From an uncultured Blautia sp. (lineage in GTDB: Bacteria; Bacillota; Clostridia; Lachnospirales; Lachnospiraceae), in NCBI GenBank assembly GCA_900547615.1, contig URHH01000053.1:1-15316 (forward strand): a DNA stretch of 15,316 nucleotides, given 5' to 3'. Both the position numbers and the translations under genes were made by a program. The notes beneath the pieces were generated by a model. The model was not told the origin of the DNA. It saw only the letters and a program-made list of their open reading frames with translations, and made no database searches. Below, piece by piece: positions 1 through 6,563 of this stretch (its first letter is position 1; the number at the start of each line of letters is the position of its first letter).

Positions 1-456
1 ACAGGCGATCACATTTGCCATCATTCCCCAGAGAAGAATGGTTCCTGCCATAGCCGGAACATACATAAGAAAAAGAAGGATTTCTTTTCCCCATTCTCCC
101 TGCCAGTAAGGAATTGGATTCTGAAAAAGATATATCAGTCCATACCCGGTAAGCCCCAGAAGAAAAAGATAAATTTCCTGTACTGCCATTCTTCTCCATA
201 TCAGGTCCATTTTGTTCTCCAATGGATACAGCCGATTGATCTCCCATCTTCCGGAAGCAACCTCCTGTGCATAAGTATCGGCGCAGAAGACAGCAGCAAG
301 AAGTCCCATCTGCGATTCCAGGGTTCCTCCTATTTCATTTGTAAACGAAACGCCTCGAATGATACTTAAAACCACAGTAAAAAATGCAGAATATACGACC
401 TTATATATAGGAAGGGAAATTTTCGCTTCTGTAAAAAATACGCTCCGCTCCTTCAT
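1..456 (-). CDS. ABC-2 type transporter permease subunit (partial, C-terminus off the left edge)
   Basis: Translating the minus strand from the ATG at 456 gives 152 uninterrupted residues that run off the left edge. Hydrophobic segments lie at about residues 18-34, 45-60, 94-111 and 126-150. The polar stretch between the second and third (about 65-92, with EVASGRWEINRLYP) looks like the cytoplasmic coupling region of ABC-2 permeases. The ATG overlaps the stop of the preceding permease gene (TAATG), and AGGAGG sits just upstream inside that gene, so the two are probably translationally coupled as halves of one exporter. No ATPase partner is visible; it may lie beyond the left edge. The substrate cannot be told. 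The family call rests on topology and neighbourhood rather than a decisive motif. Confidence 0.75.
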   Translation of the reverse strand, partial: MKERSVFFTEAKISLPIYKVVYSAFFTVVLSIIRGVSFTNEIGGTLESQMGLLAAVFCADTYAQEVASGRWEINRLYPLENKMDLIWRRMAVQEIYLFLLGLTGYGLIYLFQNPIPYWQGEWGKEILLFLMYVPAMAGTILLWGMMANVIAC

Positions 457-1529
457 TATAATCTCCTCCTTTTCCACAGCCACATAGAAATCAGAAGAAT
501 AATAAAAGATGCCAGTATAAGAAAACACTGATTAAATTCTGTAATAGCCGGCTCTTTTACATTAAAAAAATCTCCCGGAAAACGCACCATGATCGCAAGC
601 GGTCTTCCATAATACCCAAACTCTCCAGCCTCGTTATAACTTCCTATATTCGAATAAATCATATATAAAATAAGAAGAGGCGCTCCGGGAAGCGGATTTT
701 TAAAGAGAAGCGCAATCAATGTGTACACACTTACTACCATGATCATATTTGGAAGAATATAACGTCCTGTTGCCCGTAGAAAATCCGTCAGCCGGATTTC
801 AAATCCGCTGTTCCCCCTGTCTGCATATAAAATCCCCCAGAATACAAGATTCAGGATTGCAAGGACAATACAGCACACAAGAAATCCTCCTGCTGCTTTT
901 CCCAGAACATACTGCCACGAAGAAACCGGTTTTGTGTGAAGAAGCTCATATGTTGTTTTTCTTGTGTCCTGCCAGAACAGAAATGCTAGCATGACAGCAG
1001 AGAAAAATCCCATGTAAAGTCCTGCAAAATCAGCAAATTTCAGCGAGAAATAAGAAGAAAACCTTCTGTTTTTTAACTGTTCGTCCAGATACCTGTTGAT
1101 TTCCTCTTTCGTTCCAAGATGAAATTTTGTATCTTCGTAGGAATAATACGCATTATAATACTGATACGTTTCTTCCAGATACAGGCAGGCTTTCTCTATA
1201 TCCATATCTTCCATTTCTTTTAAAACAGCCGCGCTTTCCGCTTCACCCATTCCAAACTCAGAAATCAGATTTTCCCGGATTCCCTCCTCCCAGATTTTTC
1301 TTCGCTCTTTTTCTTCGTTTTTCGACACAGGAATATACCCTTCCGTAATTTCTCCTTCTGCCGAATACTCCGGAAGTTCTCTGTTTATTTCTTCTTCCGA
1401 GTGAATATAATGGATTTCCATATAAGGCTTCAAATCCTGAAACACCCCTGCCAGTACGATAAAAAATCCAATCCAGAATAATGGTCGTTTGAGATAATTT
1501 TTTATTTCCCGTTTCATTACGGCAATCAT
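456..1529 (-). CDS. ABC-2 type transporter permease with large extracytoplasmic loop
   Basis: This is a 357-residue membrane protein. I place the start at the ATG at 1529, preceded by GGGGTGAG. A further in-frame ATG at 1559 lies only 2 nt from the TATAAT at 1561-1566, so it would be outside a transcript from that promoter. In the 357-residue numbering, the first membrane segment is at about 15-32. A hydrophilic, Glu/Tyr-rich domain follows at 33-160, then five more membrane segments at about 165-186, 212-235, 258-277, 280-296 and 333-352, and a basic tail (WKRRRL). One long loop after helix 1 with a helix bundle behind it is typical of ABC-2 exporter permeases. It is coupled to the next permease by a one-base stop/start overlap. 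Substrate unknown; lipid, peptide or drug export are all possible. Confidence 0.8.
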   Translation of the reverse strand: MIAVMKREIKNYLKRPLFWIGFFIVLAGVFQDLKPYMEIHYIHSEEEINRELPEYSAEGEITEGYIPVSKNEEKERRKIWEEGIRENLISEFGMGEAESAAVLKEMEDMDIEKACLYLEETYQYYNAYYSYEDTKFHLGTKEEINRYLDEQLKNRRFSSYFSLKFADFAGLYMGFFSAVMLAFLFWQDTRKTTYELLHTKPVSSWQYVLGKAAGGFLVCCIVLAILNLVFWGILYADRGNSGFEIRLTDFLRATGRYILPNMIMVVSVYTLIALLFKNPLPGAPLLILYMIYSNIGSYNEAGEFGYYGRPLAIMVRFPGDFFNVKEPAITEFNQCFLILASFIILLISMWLWKRRRL

Positions 1530-1560
1530 ATGTCTCACCCCTTTTTGTTTTGATACCATT

Positions 1561-1593
1561 ATTATAGAAGGAATTTATCAATAAAAAGACAAT
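1561..1593 (-). promoter_or_regulatory. Putative promoter/operator of the permease operon, matching the regulator promoter
   Basis: Read on the minus strand, the segment ends in a perfect TATAAT (1566-1561). Upstream lie two half-sites, ATTGT and ATTGA, starting 11 bp apart. No consensus -35 sits at 16-18 bp; a TTGTCT is 20 bp away, suggesting an activator-dependent promoter. It aligns without gaps to 3514-3482 in front of the response regulator, with 22 of 33 positions identical. OmpR/PhoB-family regulators bind direct repeats at about 11-bp spacing, so this may be the regulator's site (inference). Confidence 0.55.
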
Positions 1594-1618
1594 GCCGGAC
1601 GATTTTATTTCGTCCGGC
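1579..1618 (-). terminator. Intrinsic terminator of the two-component operon
   Basis: A perfect 9-bp stem (GCCGGACGA with TCGTCCGGC, 1618-1610 and 1602-1594) encloses a 7-nt loop and is followed by a U-rich stretch with five consecutive U. The kinase stop codon (1607-1605) lies in the loop, so the last kinase codons form the ascending arm of the hairpin. The U tract also overlaps the upstream end of the permease promoter motif. Confidence 0.75.
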
Positions 1619-2801
1619 AGAAAATTGCCTGCACACAGGCGCCTCCCTCTTTTTTATTTTCCAGAAGAAGCCTTCCTCCGTGTTTTTCACAGTATAACCG
1701 GCTGATATACATACCTAACCCCGTGTGCTTTAAACTGTCTTTTATATTTTGCTGATAAAAGGGCTCTGTCAGTCTGTCTTTTTCTTCCCCGAAACCGCTT
1801 CCATCGTCCTGGACACAAATTCTCACCTTTTCCTCTGTCACAGACAGATGGATTTCTATCTTCTCTTTTGCATACCGCAGGGCATTGGAAAGAAGATTTT
1901 CCATCACCTCGAGAATCACCTCTTTATCTCCGTAAAAGTCCCCCTGTATTTCATCAGTAAATAACAGACAGATCTTTTCAAACTGCTTTTCCAGAATATC
2001 TGTTTCTGACTGAATCTCCTTTCGCAGCTCCTCTCCTGTAATCTTTTCACACTCCAGCTTTCTTTTCTCAAGCCCGTTCATTTTTCTCATCGTTTCCACA
2101 AACGTATCTATTCGCTGAATCTGTTTTTCACTCTCCCGAATCATCTGTACTGCTTTTTCCATATCTGCCTGTTCGTCCGGCAGGTACTCTCTCAGCATTT
2201 CCTGATAGCCTTTTAATACTGAAAGAGGCGAACGAATATCATGGGCGATAGAGGCTTTTAAAATTTTTTCTTCTTCTATATTTCGCCAGAGACGAAGATT
2301 GTTCTCAGAAAGCTGTTCTCTCATACACTCAAATTCCCGACAAAGCTCCCCCATTTCATCACTGTTTTCATACGTAATATGAAAATCCAGATCATTCTCT
2401 CCCACACGCCTGGAAGCTATTTTTAATTCCTCTAACGGTTTTTTCAGCTTATTCTTATAAAAAAGAAAAACAGCCCACACACAGCCTGCAAAAGAAATAA
2501 CAAGCGCTGCGTAAGTATCAAGAAAATCACACAGCTCAGACAGCCTTCTGTCCGTTTTTGACATTTCATCAAGAGACGGTCTTGCGATTTCTGTCGTATA
2601 GGAAGGGATTTCGTCCTCTGATGTTTCCCTTTCTAGCGCCTGAAAATATTTTTCCCGGTCAATATACTTCCACCAGATATTCTGCTGTATCTTGTCTGCC
2701 CCGTAAATCACAAATGCAGAAATGATAAAACTTAGAATAAGAGCCACGCCCATATATAAAACGATTGTCTTTCTAAGAGAAAGATTTCTTATTTTATCCA
2801 T
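1605..2801 (-). CDS. Membrane sensor histidine kinase of a two-component system
   Basis: The chosen start (ATG at 2801) gives 398 residues and a 13-nt overlap with the regulator gene. An ATG six codons earlier (2819) is also possible. Two membrane segments at about residues 14-34 and 98-115 flank a roughly 60-residue extracytoplasmic sensor region. A HAMP-like linker follows at about 118-170, then a HisKA domain with the phosphoacceptor His at about 187 (IAHDIRSPLS). The ATPase domain carries the N box (ENLLSNALRYA), the G1 box (DDGSGFG) and the G2 box (TGLGMYIS), all intact. It should autophosphorylate and pass phosphate to the regulator encoded just upstream. The short loop differs from BceS-type kinases, which have almost none. 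The signal is unknown; a nearby exporter makes cell-envelope or drug stress a reasonable guess. Confidence 0.93.
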   Translation of the reverse strand: MDKIRNLSLRKTIVLYMGVALILSFIISAFVIYGADKIQQNIWWKYIDREKYFQALERETSEDEIPSYTTEIARPSLDEMSKTDRRLSELCDFLDTYAALVISFAGCVWAVFLFYKNKLKKPLEELKIASRRVGENDLDFHITYENSDEMGELCREFECMREQLSENNLRLWRNIEEEKILKASIAHDIRSPLSVLKGYQEMLREYLPDEQADMEKAVQMIRESEKQIQRIDTFVETMRKMNGLEKRKLECEKITGEELRKEIQSETDILEKQFEKICLLFTDEIQGDFYGDKEVILEVMENLLSNALRYAKEKIEIHLSVTEEKVRICVQDDGSGFGEEKDRLTEPFYQQNIKDSLKHTGLGMYISRLYCEKHGGRLLLENKKEGGACVQAIFCRTK

Positions 2802-3463
2802 CGATACCCCAGCCCCCATACCGTCTCAATATATTCCGTATCTGTATATTCTTTCAGTTTTTTGCGAATACGCCGGATCAGTTCTGTGATCACGCGGCTG
2901 TCTCCCTCTCCCTCATATCCGCATACGCGCTCATAAATCCTCTCTTTATCAAAAACCAGCCCCGGGTTCATGGAGAGAAATTCTATAATGGAGTATTCCA
3001 GCTTTGTAAGCTCAAGACGTTTTTCTCCTATCTGCACCTGTTTTCTTCCATAATCCACCAAAAGCTCTCCCTGAAAACAAAAGTCTGATTTTCCCCGGCT
3101 TCTCTCTTCCCGTTTTAAATGCGCCGTAATCCTCGCTTCCAGTTCCTTTAAGCTGAACGGTTTTAAAATATAGTCGTCCCCTCCGGATAGAAGTCCGTTT
3201 ACCCTGTCCTCTTCCTCCACTCTTGCCGTGAGAAATAAAATAGGGCAGGAGACCTTATCTCTGATGAGGCGGCATACTTCCAGCCCGTCAAGATACGGCA
3301 TATTTACGTCCAAAAGAATAATATCCGGATTCTGCGCCGCTTTTTTCAGAGCCTCCGCTCCGTCCGGCGCCGTCATCACCTCATAATTTTTCATCTCAAA
3401 ATATGTCCGGAGCATTTTTAAAAGCTCTCTGTCATCGTCTATCATAAGAATTTTCTTTCTCAA
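2789..3463 (-). CDS. OmpR/PhoB-family response regulator (TTG start)
   Basis: The best start is TTG at 3463, preceded by GAGGTGAT at ideal spacing, giving a 224-residue protein beginning MRKKILMIDDD. Longer in-frame reading up to 3532 would run through the promoter and into a terminator, so I reject it. The receiver domain (about 1-120) has acidic-pocket Asp9/Asp10, phosphoacceptor Asp52 (LLDVNMP), Thr79 and Lys101 (LKPFS). The C-terminal winged helix (about 130-224) is of the OmpR type and ends in the usual VWGLGYRW signature. The gene overlaps the kinase gene by 13 nt, so the pair is co-translated. A shared motif ahead of this operon and of the permease operon suggests that it regulates both. 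Confidence 0.95.
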   Translation of the reverse strand: MRKKILMIDDDRELLKMLRTYFEMKNYEVMTAPDGAEALKKAAQNPDIILLDVNMPYLDGLEVCRLIRDKVSCPILFLTARVEEEDRVNGLLSGGDDYILKPFSLKELEARITAHLKREERSRGKSDFCFQGELLVDYGRKQVQIGEKRLELTKLEYSIIEFLSMNPGLVFDKERIYERVCGYEGEGDSRVITELIRRIRKKLKEYTDTEYIETVWGLGYRWIK

Positions 3464-3481
3464 TTTTATCACCTCGTGGAT

Positions 3482-3514
3482 ATTATAACTCATAATTCTC
3501 AACAGAAAAACAAT
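3482..3514 (-). promoter_or_regulatory. Putative autoregulated promoter of the two-component operon
   Basis: A TATAAT (3487-3482) lies about 20 nt before the TTG start, leaving a leader of roughly 12-14 nt that just holds the ribosome site. Upstream are half-sites ATTGT and GTTGA, 11 bp apart. The whole 33-bp segment matches 1593-1561 in front of the permease genes at 22 positions without gaps. A consensus -35 at normal spacing is absent. Confidence 0.55.
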
Positions 3515-3543
3515 GAAAAAAGGAAGCCTCAAAAGAGACTTCC
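3512..3543 (-). terminator. Intrinsic terminator after the AICAR formyltransferase gene
   Basis: The stem GGAAGTCTC / GAGGCTTCC (one G-U pair) with a four-T loop is followed by six U and further U-rich sequence. It lies 14 nt beyond the stop codon and ends the purine operon before the two-component operon begins. Confidence 0.9.
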
Positions 3544-3557
3544 CGATTTTCCCAAAA

Positions 3558-4742
3558 TCAATGGTGGAACAGACGGATTCCTGTAAACGCCATTGCCATA
3601 TTGTATTTGTTGCAGGTTTCGATCACTGCGTCATCACGGACAGAGCCGCCCGGCTGTGCAATGTATTTTACACCGCTCTTATGTGCTCTCTCGATATTGT
3701 CACTGAACGGGAAGAATGCGTCGGAACCAAGTGTCACATCTGTCATGTTATCAAGCCATGCACGTTTTTCTTCTCTTGTGAACACTTCCGGTTTTTCTGT
3801 GAAGATGTTTTCCCATGCGCCATCAGCAAGAACGTCCATGTATTCCTCTCCGATGTAAACATCAATGGCATTGTCTCTCTCTGCGCGTGTAATGCTGTCT
3901 TTAAACGGCAGATTTAATACCTTCGGACACTGACGAAGGAACCAGTTGTCTGCCTTCTGTCCTGCAAGTCTTGTACAGTGTACGCGGGACTGCTGTCCTG
4001 CGCCGACACCGATTGCCTGTCCGTCTTTTACAAAGCATACGGAATTGGACTGTGTATATTTCAGAACAATAAGAGAAACCTTCATATCTCTCTTTGCTTC
4101 CTCGGAAAGCTCTTTGTTCTCTGTCACAATGTTTGAAATCAGCTCGTCATCAATAGAAAGCTCCTGACGTCCCTGCTCAAAGGTCACGCCGAATACTTCT
4201 TTATGCTCAAGAGGAGCCGGAACATAATCCGGATCGATTTCGATGACATTGTAATTTCCTTTTTTCTTCTGTTTCAGGATTTCCAGAGCTTCCTCTGTGT
4301 ATCCCGGAGCGATCACACCGTCGGAAACCTCTCTCTTAATAAGAAGGGCGGTATCTTTATCGCACACGTCAGACAGGGAAATGAAATCTCCGAAAGAGGA
4401 CATTCTGTCTGCGCCTCTCGCTCTTGCATATGCGCAGGCGATCGGAGAAAAGTTTTTCCAGTCCATATCGTCTACCCAGTAAATTTTTGCAAGGGTCTCT
4501 GTAAGAGGAAGTCCGATGGAAGCTCCCGCAGGAGAAACGTGCTTAAAAGATGTTGCTGCCGGAAGTCCGGTTGCTTTTTTCAGGTCGCGCACAAGCTGCC
4601 AGCCGTTAAAAGCGTCAAGGAAGTTGATATATCCCGGTTTTCCGCTTAATACCTTGATCGGAAGCTCGCTTCCGTCTGCCACATAAATTTTAGAAGGTTT
4701 CTGATTTGGGTTACAGCCGTATTTTAATTCCAGTTCTTTCAT
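3558..4742 (-). CDS. purH: Free-standing AICAR formyltransferase (PurH C-terminal domain only)
   Basis: This 394-residue protein catalyses transfer of a formyl group from 10-formyl-THF to AICAR, the penultimate step to IMP. It carries the catalytic Lys67-His68 of the SFKHVSPAGA motif near the N-terminus, and the C-terminal YIAQPGGSVRDD block and GIRLFHH ending typical of this domain. Usual bacterial PurH is about 520 residues with an N-terminal IMP cyclohydrolase (MGS-like) domain. That domain is absent, and the protein starts directly in the transformylase portion. The missing activity is supplied by purO, 73 nt upstream in the same operon. Start: ATG at 4742 after GGAGG. Expression should follow the ZTP riboswitch ahead of purO, which makes sense because ZTP builds up from AICAR (ZMP) when formyl-THF runs short. 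Confidence 0.95.
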   Translation of the reverse strand: MKELELKYGCNPNQKPSKIYVADGSELPIKVLSGKPGYINFLDAFNGWQLVRDLKKATGLPAATSFKHVSPAGASIGLPLTETLAKIYWVDDMDWKNFSPIACAYARARGADRMSSFGDFISLSDVCDKDTALLIKREVSDGVIAPGYTEEALEILKQKKKGNYNVIEIDPDYVPAPLEHKEVFGVTFEQGRQELSIDDELISNIVTENKELSEEAKRDMKVSLIVLKYTQSNSVCFVKDGQAIGVGAGQQSRVHCTRLAGQKADNWFLRQCPKVLNLPFKDSITRAERDNAIDVYIGEEYMDVLADGAWENIFTEKPEVFTREEKRAWLDNMTDVTLGSDAFFPFSDNIERAHKSGVKYIAQPGGSVRDDAVIETCNKYNMAMAFTGIRLFHH

Positions 4743-4815
4743 GACAAATCCTCCGTTTCTGTTTCCATGATTTTTCTGTTATTTATCACATTGCGCCTTT
4801 AAGCCGCCTGTCATC

Positions 4816-5529
4816 TTATTTATTTTTATTTACGATTTTGCTCTCATATTTTCCGGTTTCGATGTCAATGTAGCGTACAAAAAGAGAAACTTTGTTGTCT
4901 TCATTTAAGCTGTTCCAGAGCATCTCTGTAAATGCGTCCATATCGTCCATGATCTCTACCAGCTTCGGTTCTCCCTCAAAGCTTGGAAGAGGATTTCCGT
5001 CGCACATATAAGTATGAATGAAATGTCCCTCTCCTGCTGCAGCATTTTCATATGCAAATGTGTAGCGGTTGCAGGAATCCGGGCATCCGTTGTTGCTTTT
5101 TAAAATAGACATTGCATAGTTGAATTTTCCGTTTTCCACATGGAGGATACCGGAAATACGAGGTGTGTAGTTTGGTGCGTCCGGCTCAAACTCCCTGCTT
5201 CTTAAAGACTGTTCAAAAGTAAGCTGATGATCCATTCCCTCATAAATAGTATCTGTCTGATCTCCGTTTGTAACGATCGTCTTATTTCCCAGTACACGTA
5301 CCGGCGCATAGATAATGAGACTTGGGTCTGTTAATTTGGACGGGTCAAATGCCTGTGTACGGATCCCCTCTCCTTCTTCCACGAAAACGCGGTTTCTGCT
5401 GTTCTCGCTTCTTCCCATGATGAAATAAGCTGTCACTGCCTTTTTGCCATCGGGTGTGCGGCCAATCACAATTCCTCTTCCCGGATAAGCATTTTCTCTC
5501 AGTTCTTTTTCCAGTGATAACATTTTCAT
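4816..5529 (-). CDS. purO: Archaeal-type IMP cyclohydrolase PurO
   Basis: The 237-residue protein would close the purine ring of FAICAR to give IMP, the last step of de novo synthesis. The N-terminal block RGIVIGRTPDG, then AYFIMGRSENSRNRVF, resembles the PurO family (PF07826, from memory), which was first described in methanogens and has an Ntn-hydrolase-like fold unrelated to the PurH cyclohydrolase domain. The ATG at 5529 is chosen because AAGGAGA precedes it. An in-frame extension to 5631 is possible on paper, but it would translate the riboswitch and its terminator. It sits directly behind that riboswitch and ahead of the stand-alone AICAR formyltransferase; together they replace bifunctional PurH. 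The family call is firm by motif and by pathway context. Confidence 0.9.
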   Translation of the reverse strand: MKMLSLEKELRENAYPGRGIVIGRTPDGKKAVTAYFIMGRSENSRNRVFVEEGEGIRTQAFDPSKLTDPSLIIYAPVRVLGNKTIVTNGDQTDTIYEGMDHQLTFEQSLRSREFEPDAPNYTPRISGILHVENGKFNYAMSILKSNNGCPDSCNRYTFAYENAAAGEGHFIHTYMCDGNPLPSFEGEPKLVEIMDDMDAFTEMLWNSLNEDNKVSLFVRYIDIETGKYESKIVNKNK

Positions 5530-5574
5530 AAATCTCGTTCTCCTTTTCTTATCAAAAAGTTTGTAGTTAAATGC

Positions 5575-5613
5575 AAAAAAGCCTGGGAAGCCCTTGTTCC
5601 AGGCTGCCCAGGC
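5575..5613 (-). terminator. Riboswitch-controlled intrinsic terminator
   Basis: GCCTGGG (5613-5607) pairs with CCCAGGC (5587-5581). After a one-base mismatch, AGCC pairs with GGCT, with a 9-nt loop and six U following (5580-5575). The ascending arm uses bases of the conserved 3' aptamer element (P3/pseudoknot), so aptamer and terminator should exclude each other. A weaker alternative pairs the second GCCTGG copy (5604-5599) with CCAGGC. Confidence 0.85.
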
Positions 5614-5675
5614 GGTCGGCACGTGATACACTGCACTCCCTGTAGGTAACCCTACTTTCCGCCAGTCATGCAGTC
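5606..5675 (-). promoter_or_regulatory. ZTP (pfl) riboswitch aptamer
   Basis: The RNA has the order expected of the class. P1 is ACTGCA (5674-5669) with TGCAGT (5635-5630), enclosing TGACTGGCGG. P2 is GTAGG/CCTAC (5655-5651, 5646-5642) with a GTTA loop, followed by AGGGAG. After a short linker comes the P3 hairpin GCCGACCGCCTGGGC (5620-5606). GGCGG and CCGCC can form the known pseudoknot. The class senses ZMP/ZTP, which signals 10-formyl-THF shortage, and turns on purine and folate genes. Here it leads purO and AICAR formyltransferase, an exact functional fit; a terminator downstream makes it an ON switch. Confidence 0.93.
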
Positions 5676-5684
5676 ACTATGGTT

Positions 5685-5713
5685 AATATACAATATTTTT
5701 TTTGAATTTTCAA
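5685..5713 (-). promoter_or_regulatory. Promoter of the riboswitch-purO-purH operon
   Basis: TTGAAA (5713-5708) and TATATT (5690-5685) are separated by 17 bp. The predicted transcription start, near 5678, falls just before P1 of the riboswitch. The -35 sits in a small palindrome (TTGAA, AA, TTCAA; 5713-5702). Confidence 0.75.
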
Positions 5714-5730
5714 GCTTAAAAAAATTATTT

Positions 5731-6540
5731 TTACAAATTTTCCTGAAGAATATAATCTTCCTGGATCTGCGCCGCTATATCTGCCTTCATCTGCTCCCAG
5801 GCTTCTGGATTTTCCACATAATATTTCGGGCAGTTTTTCCCGGTCACATCATAGTGGCGGATCACATTTTCTTCAGTCAGTCCAAAGCGTGTGCAGAGCC
5901 ATGCAGTCAGCTTTACGACGGAGTCATATGTCGCCTCGTTAAATACGCCGGTTTCATCAGCATGGCAGCACTCAATGGAAAGGGTATCCACATTTCTCTC
6001 ATTTGTGGCGTACGACATTTCTGATGTGGGAATGCACTGTACCACTTCCCCCTCAAGCCCCACCACAAAATGGCTGCTTACCTTTGTCTCATGAGTTGTT
6101 GCCAGGTTTTCAAAATAATTGCGGTTGTCCATTGCACCCGCCCCGGGATTTGCCGTGTAATGAATGGCTATGTATTTAATCTGTTCAATGGAAATCTGCG
6201 GTCTGGAATACTCATTTGGCGTCAGAAGCTGTACATCTATATAGGGTGCGCCTTCAGCCTGCCACTGCTCTGCCCCGCTTCCGCTCTCCTGCTCGGAAAC
6301 AACTCGCTGCCATTCCTGCTGCTGACGTTCCCGGTATCCTCTGTACAAAAAAAAGCCGGAGATACAAAGCACCACAAAAAAACCTGCCAGAAAAAGAAAT
6401 ACGTGAAAATTTCTTTCTCTTACCCGGTCTTTTTTTGTTTTTTTCTTTTTGGAAAAAGCAGACCGTCCACTGTGGGACGGTCTTACAGATGCTTTTCCTG
6501 TTTTACGTGATGTCTTTTTTCCTGCTTTTCTTTGTTCCAT
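5731..6540 (-). CDS. Membrane-anchored N-acetylmuramoyl-L-alanine amidase (Amidase_2/PGRP fold)
   Basis: This 269-residue protein should cleave the bond between MurNAc and L-Ala in peptidoglycan. Residues 1-44 form a very basic cytoplasmic tail. A single membrane anchor follows at about 46-66 with no obvious cleavage site, then a Gln/Glu/Ser-rich linker and the amidase domain at about 105-260. Likely zinc ligands are His127 (AIHYTA), His229 (RHYDV) and Cys237 (GKNCPKYY), as in T7 lysozyme, with Lys235 and Glu190 nearby. The gene follows guaB by 23 nt and probably shares its transcript. The ribosome site (GGGAAG, very close to the ATG) is poor, suggesting low expression. A hairpin followed by a T run lies inside the coding start (6453-6483). 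No clear terminator follows the stop, only AT-rich sequence. Confidence 0.9.
   Translation of the reverse strand: MEQRKAGKKTSRKTGKASVRPSHSGRSAFSKKKKTKKDRVRERNFHVFLFLAGFFVVLCISGFFLYRGYRERQQQEWQRVVSEQESGSGAEQWQAEGAPYIDVQLLTPNEYSRPQISIEQIKYIAIHYTANPGAGAMDNRNYFENLATTHETKVSSHFVVGLEGEVVQCIPTSEMSYATNERNVDTLSIECCHADETGVFNEATYDSVVKLTAWLCTRFGLTEENVIRHYDVTGKNCPKYYVENPEAWEQMKADIAAQIQEDYILQENL
6453..6483 (-). terminator. Terminator-like hairpin inside the amidase coding sequence
   Basis: A perfect 9-bp inverted repeat, AGACCGTCC / GGACGGTCT, has a 6-nt loop and is followed in the sense direction by GC and five U. It covers codons about 20-30 of the amidase. Geometry is that of an intrinsic terminator, but the U tract is short and translating ribosomes would melt it. 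Its role as an attenuator or RNA-processing site is inference. Confidence 0.45.
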
Positions 6541-6563
6541 ATCTTCCCGATTATAACAAATAT

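Noticed and set aside
3464..3532. Upstream ATG starts for the response regulator
   Set aside because: They lie in the promoter and the previous terminator; the TTG at 3463 has GAGGTGAT and gives the normal receiver-domain start.
5530..5631. N-terminal extension of PurO by 34 codons
   Set aside because: These bases are the 3' part of the ZTP riboswitch and its terminator; the ATG at 5529 has a proper AAGGAGA.
6550..6555. TATAAT just before the amidase start as a promoter
   Set aside because: There is no -35 at 16-18 bp, and the transcript would be almost leaderless.
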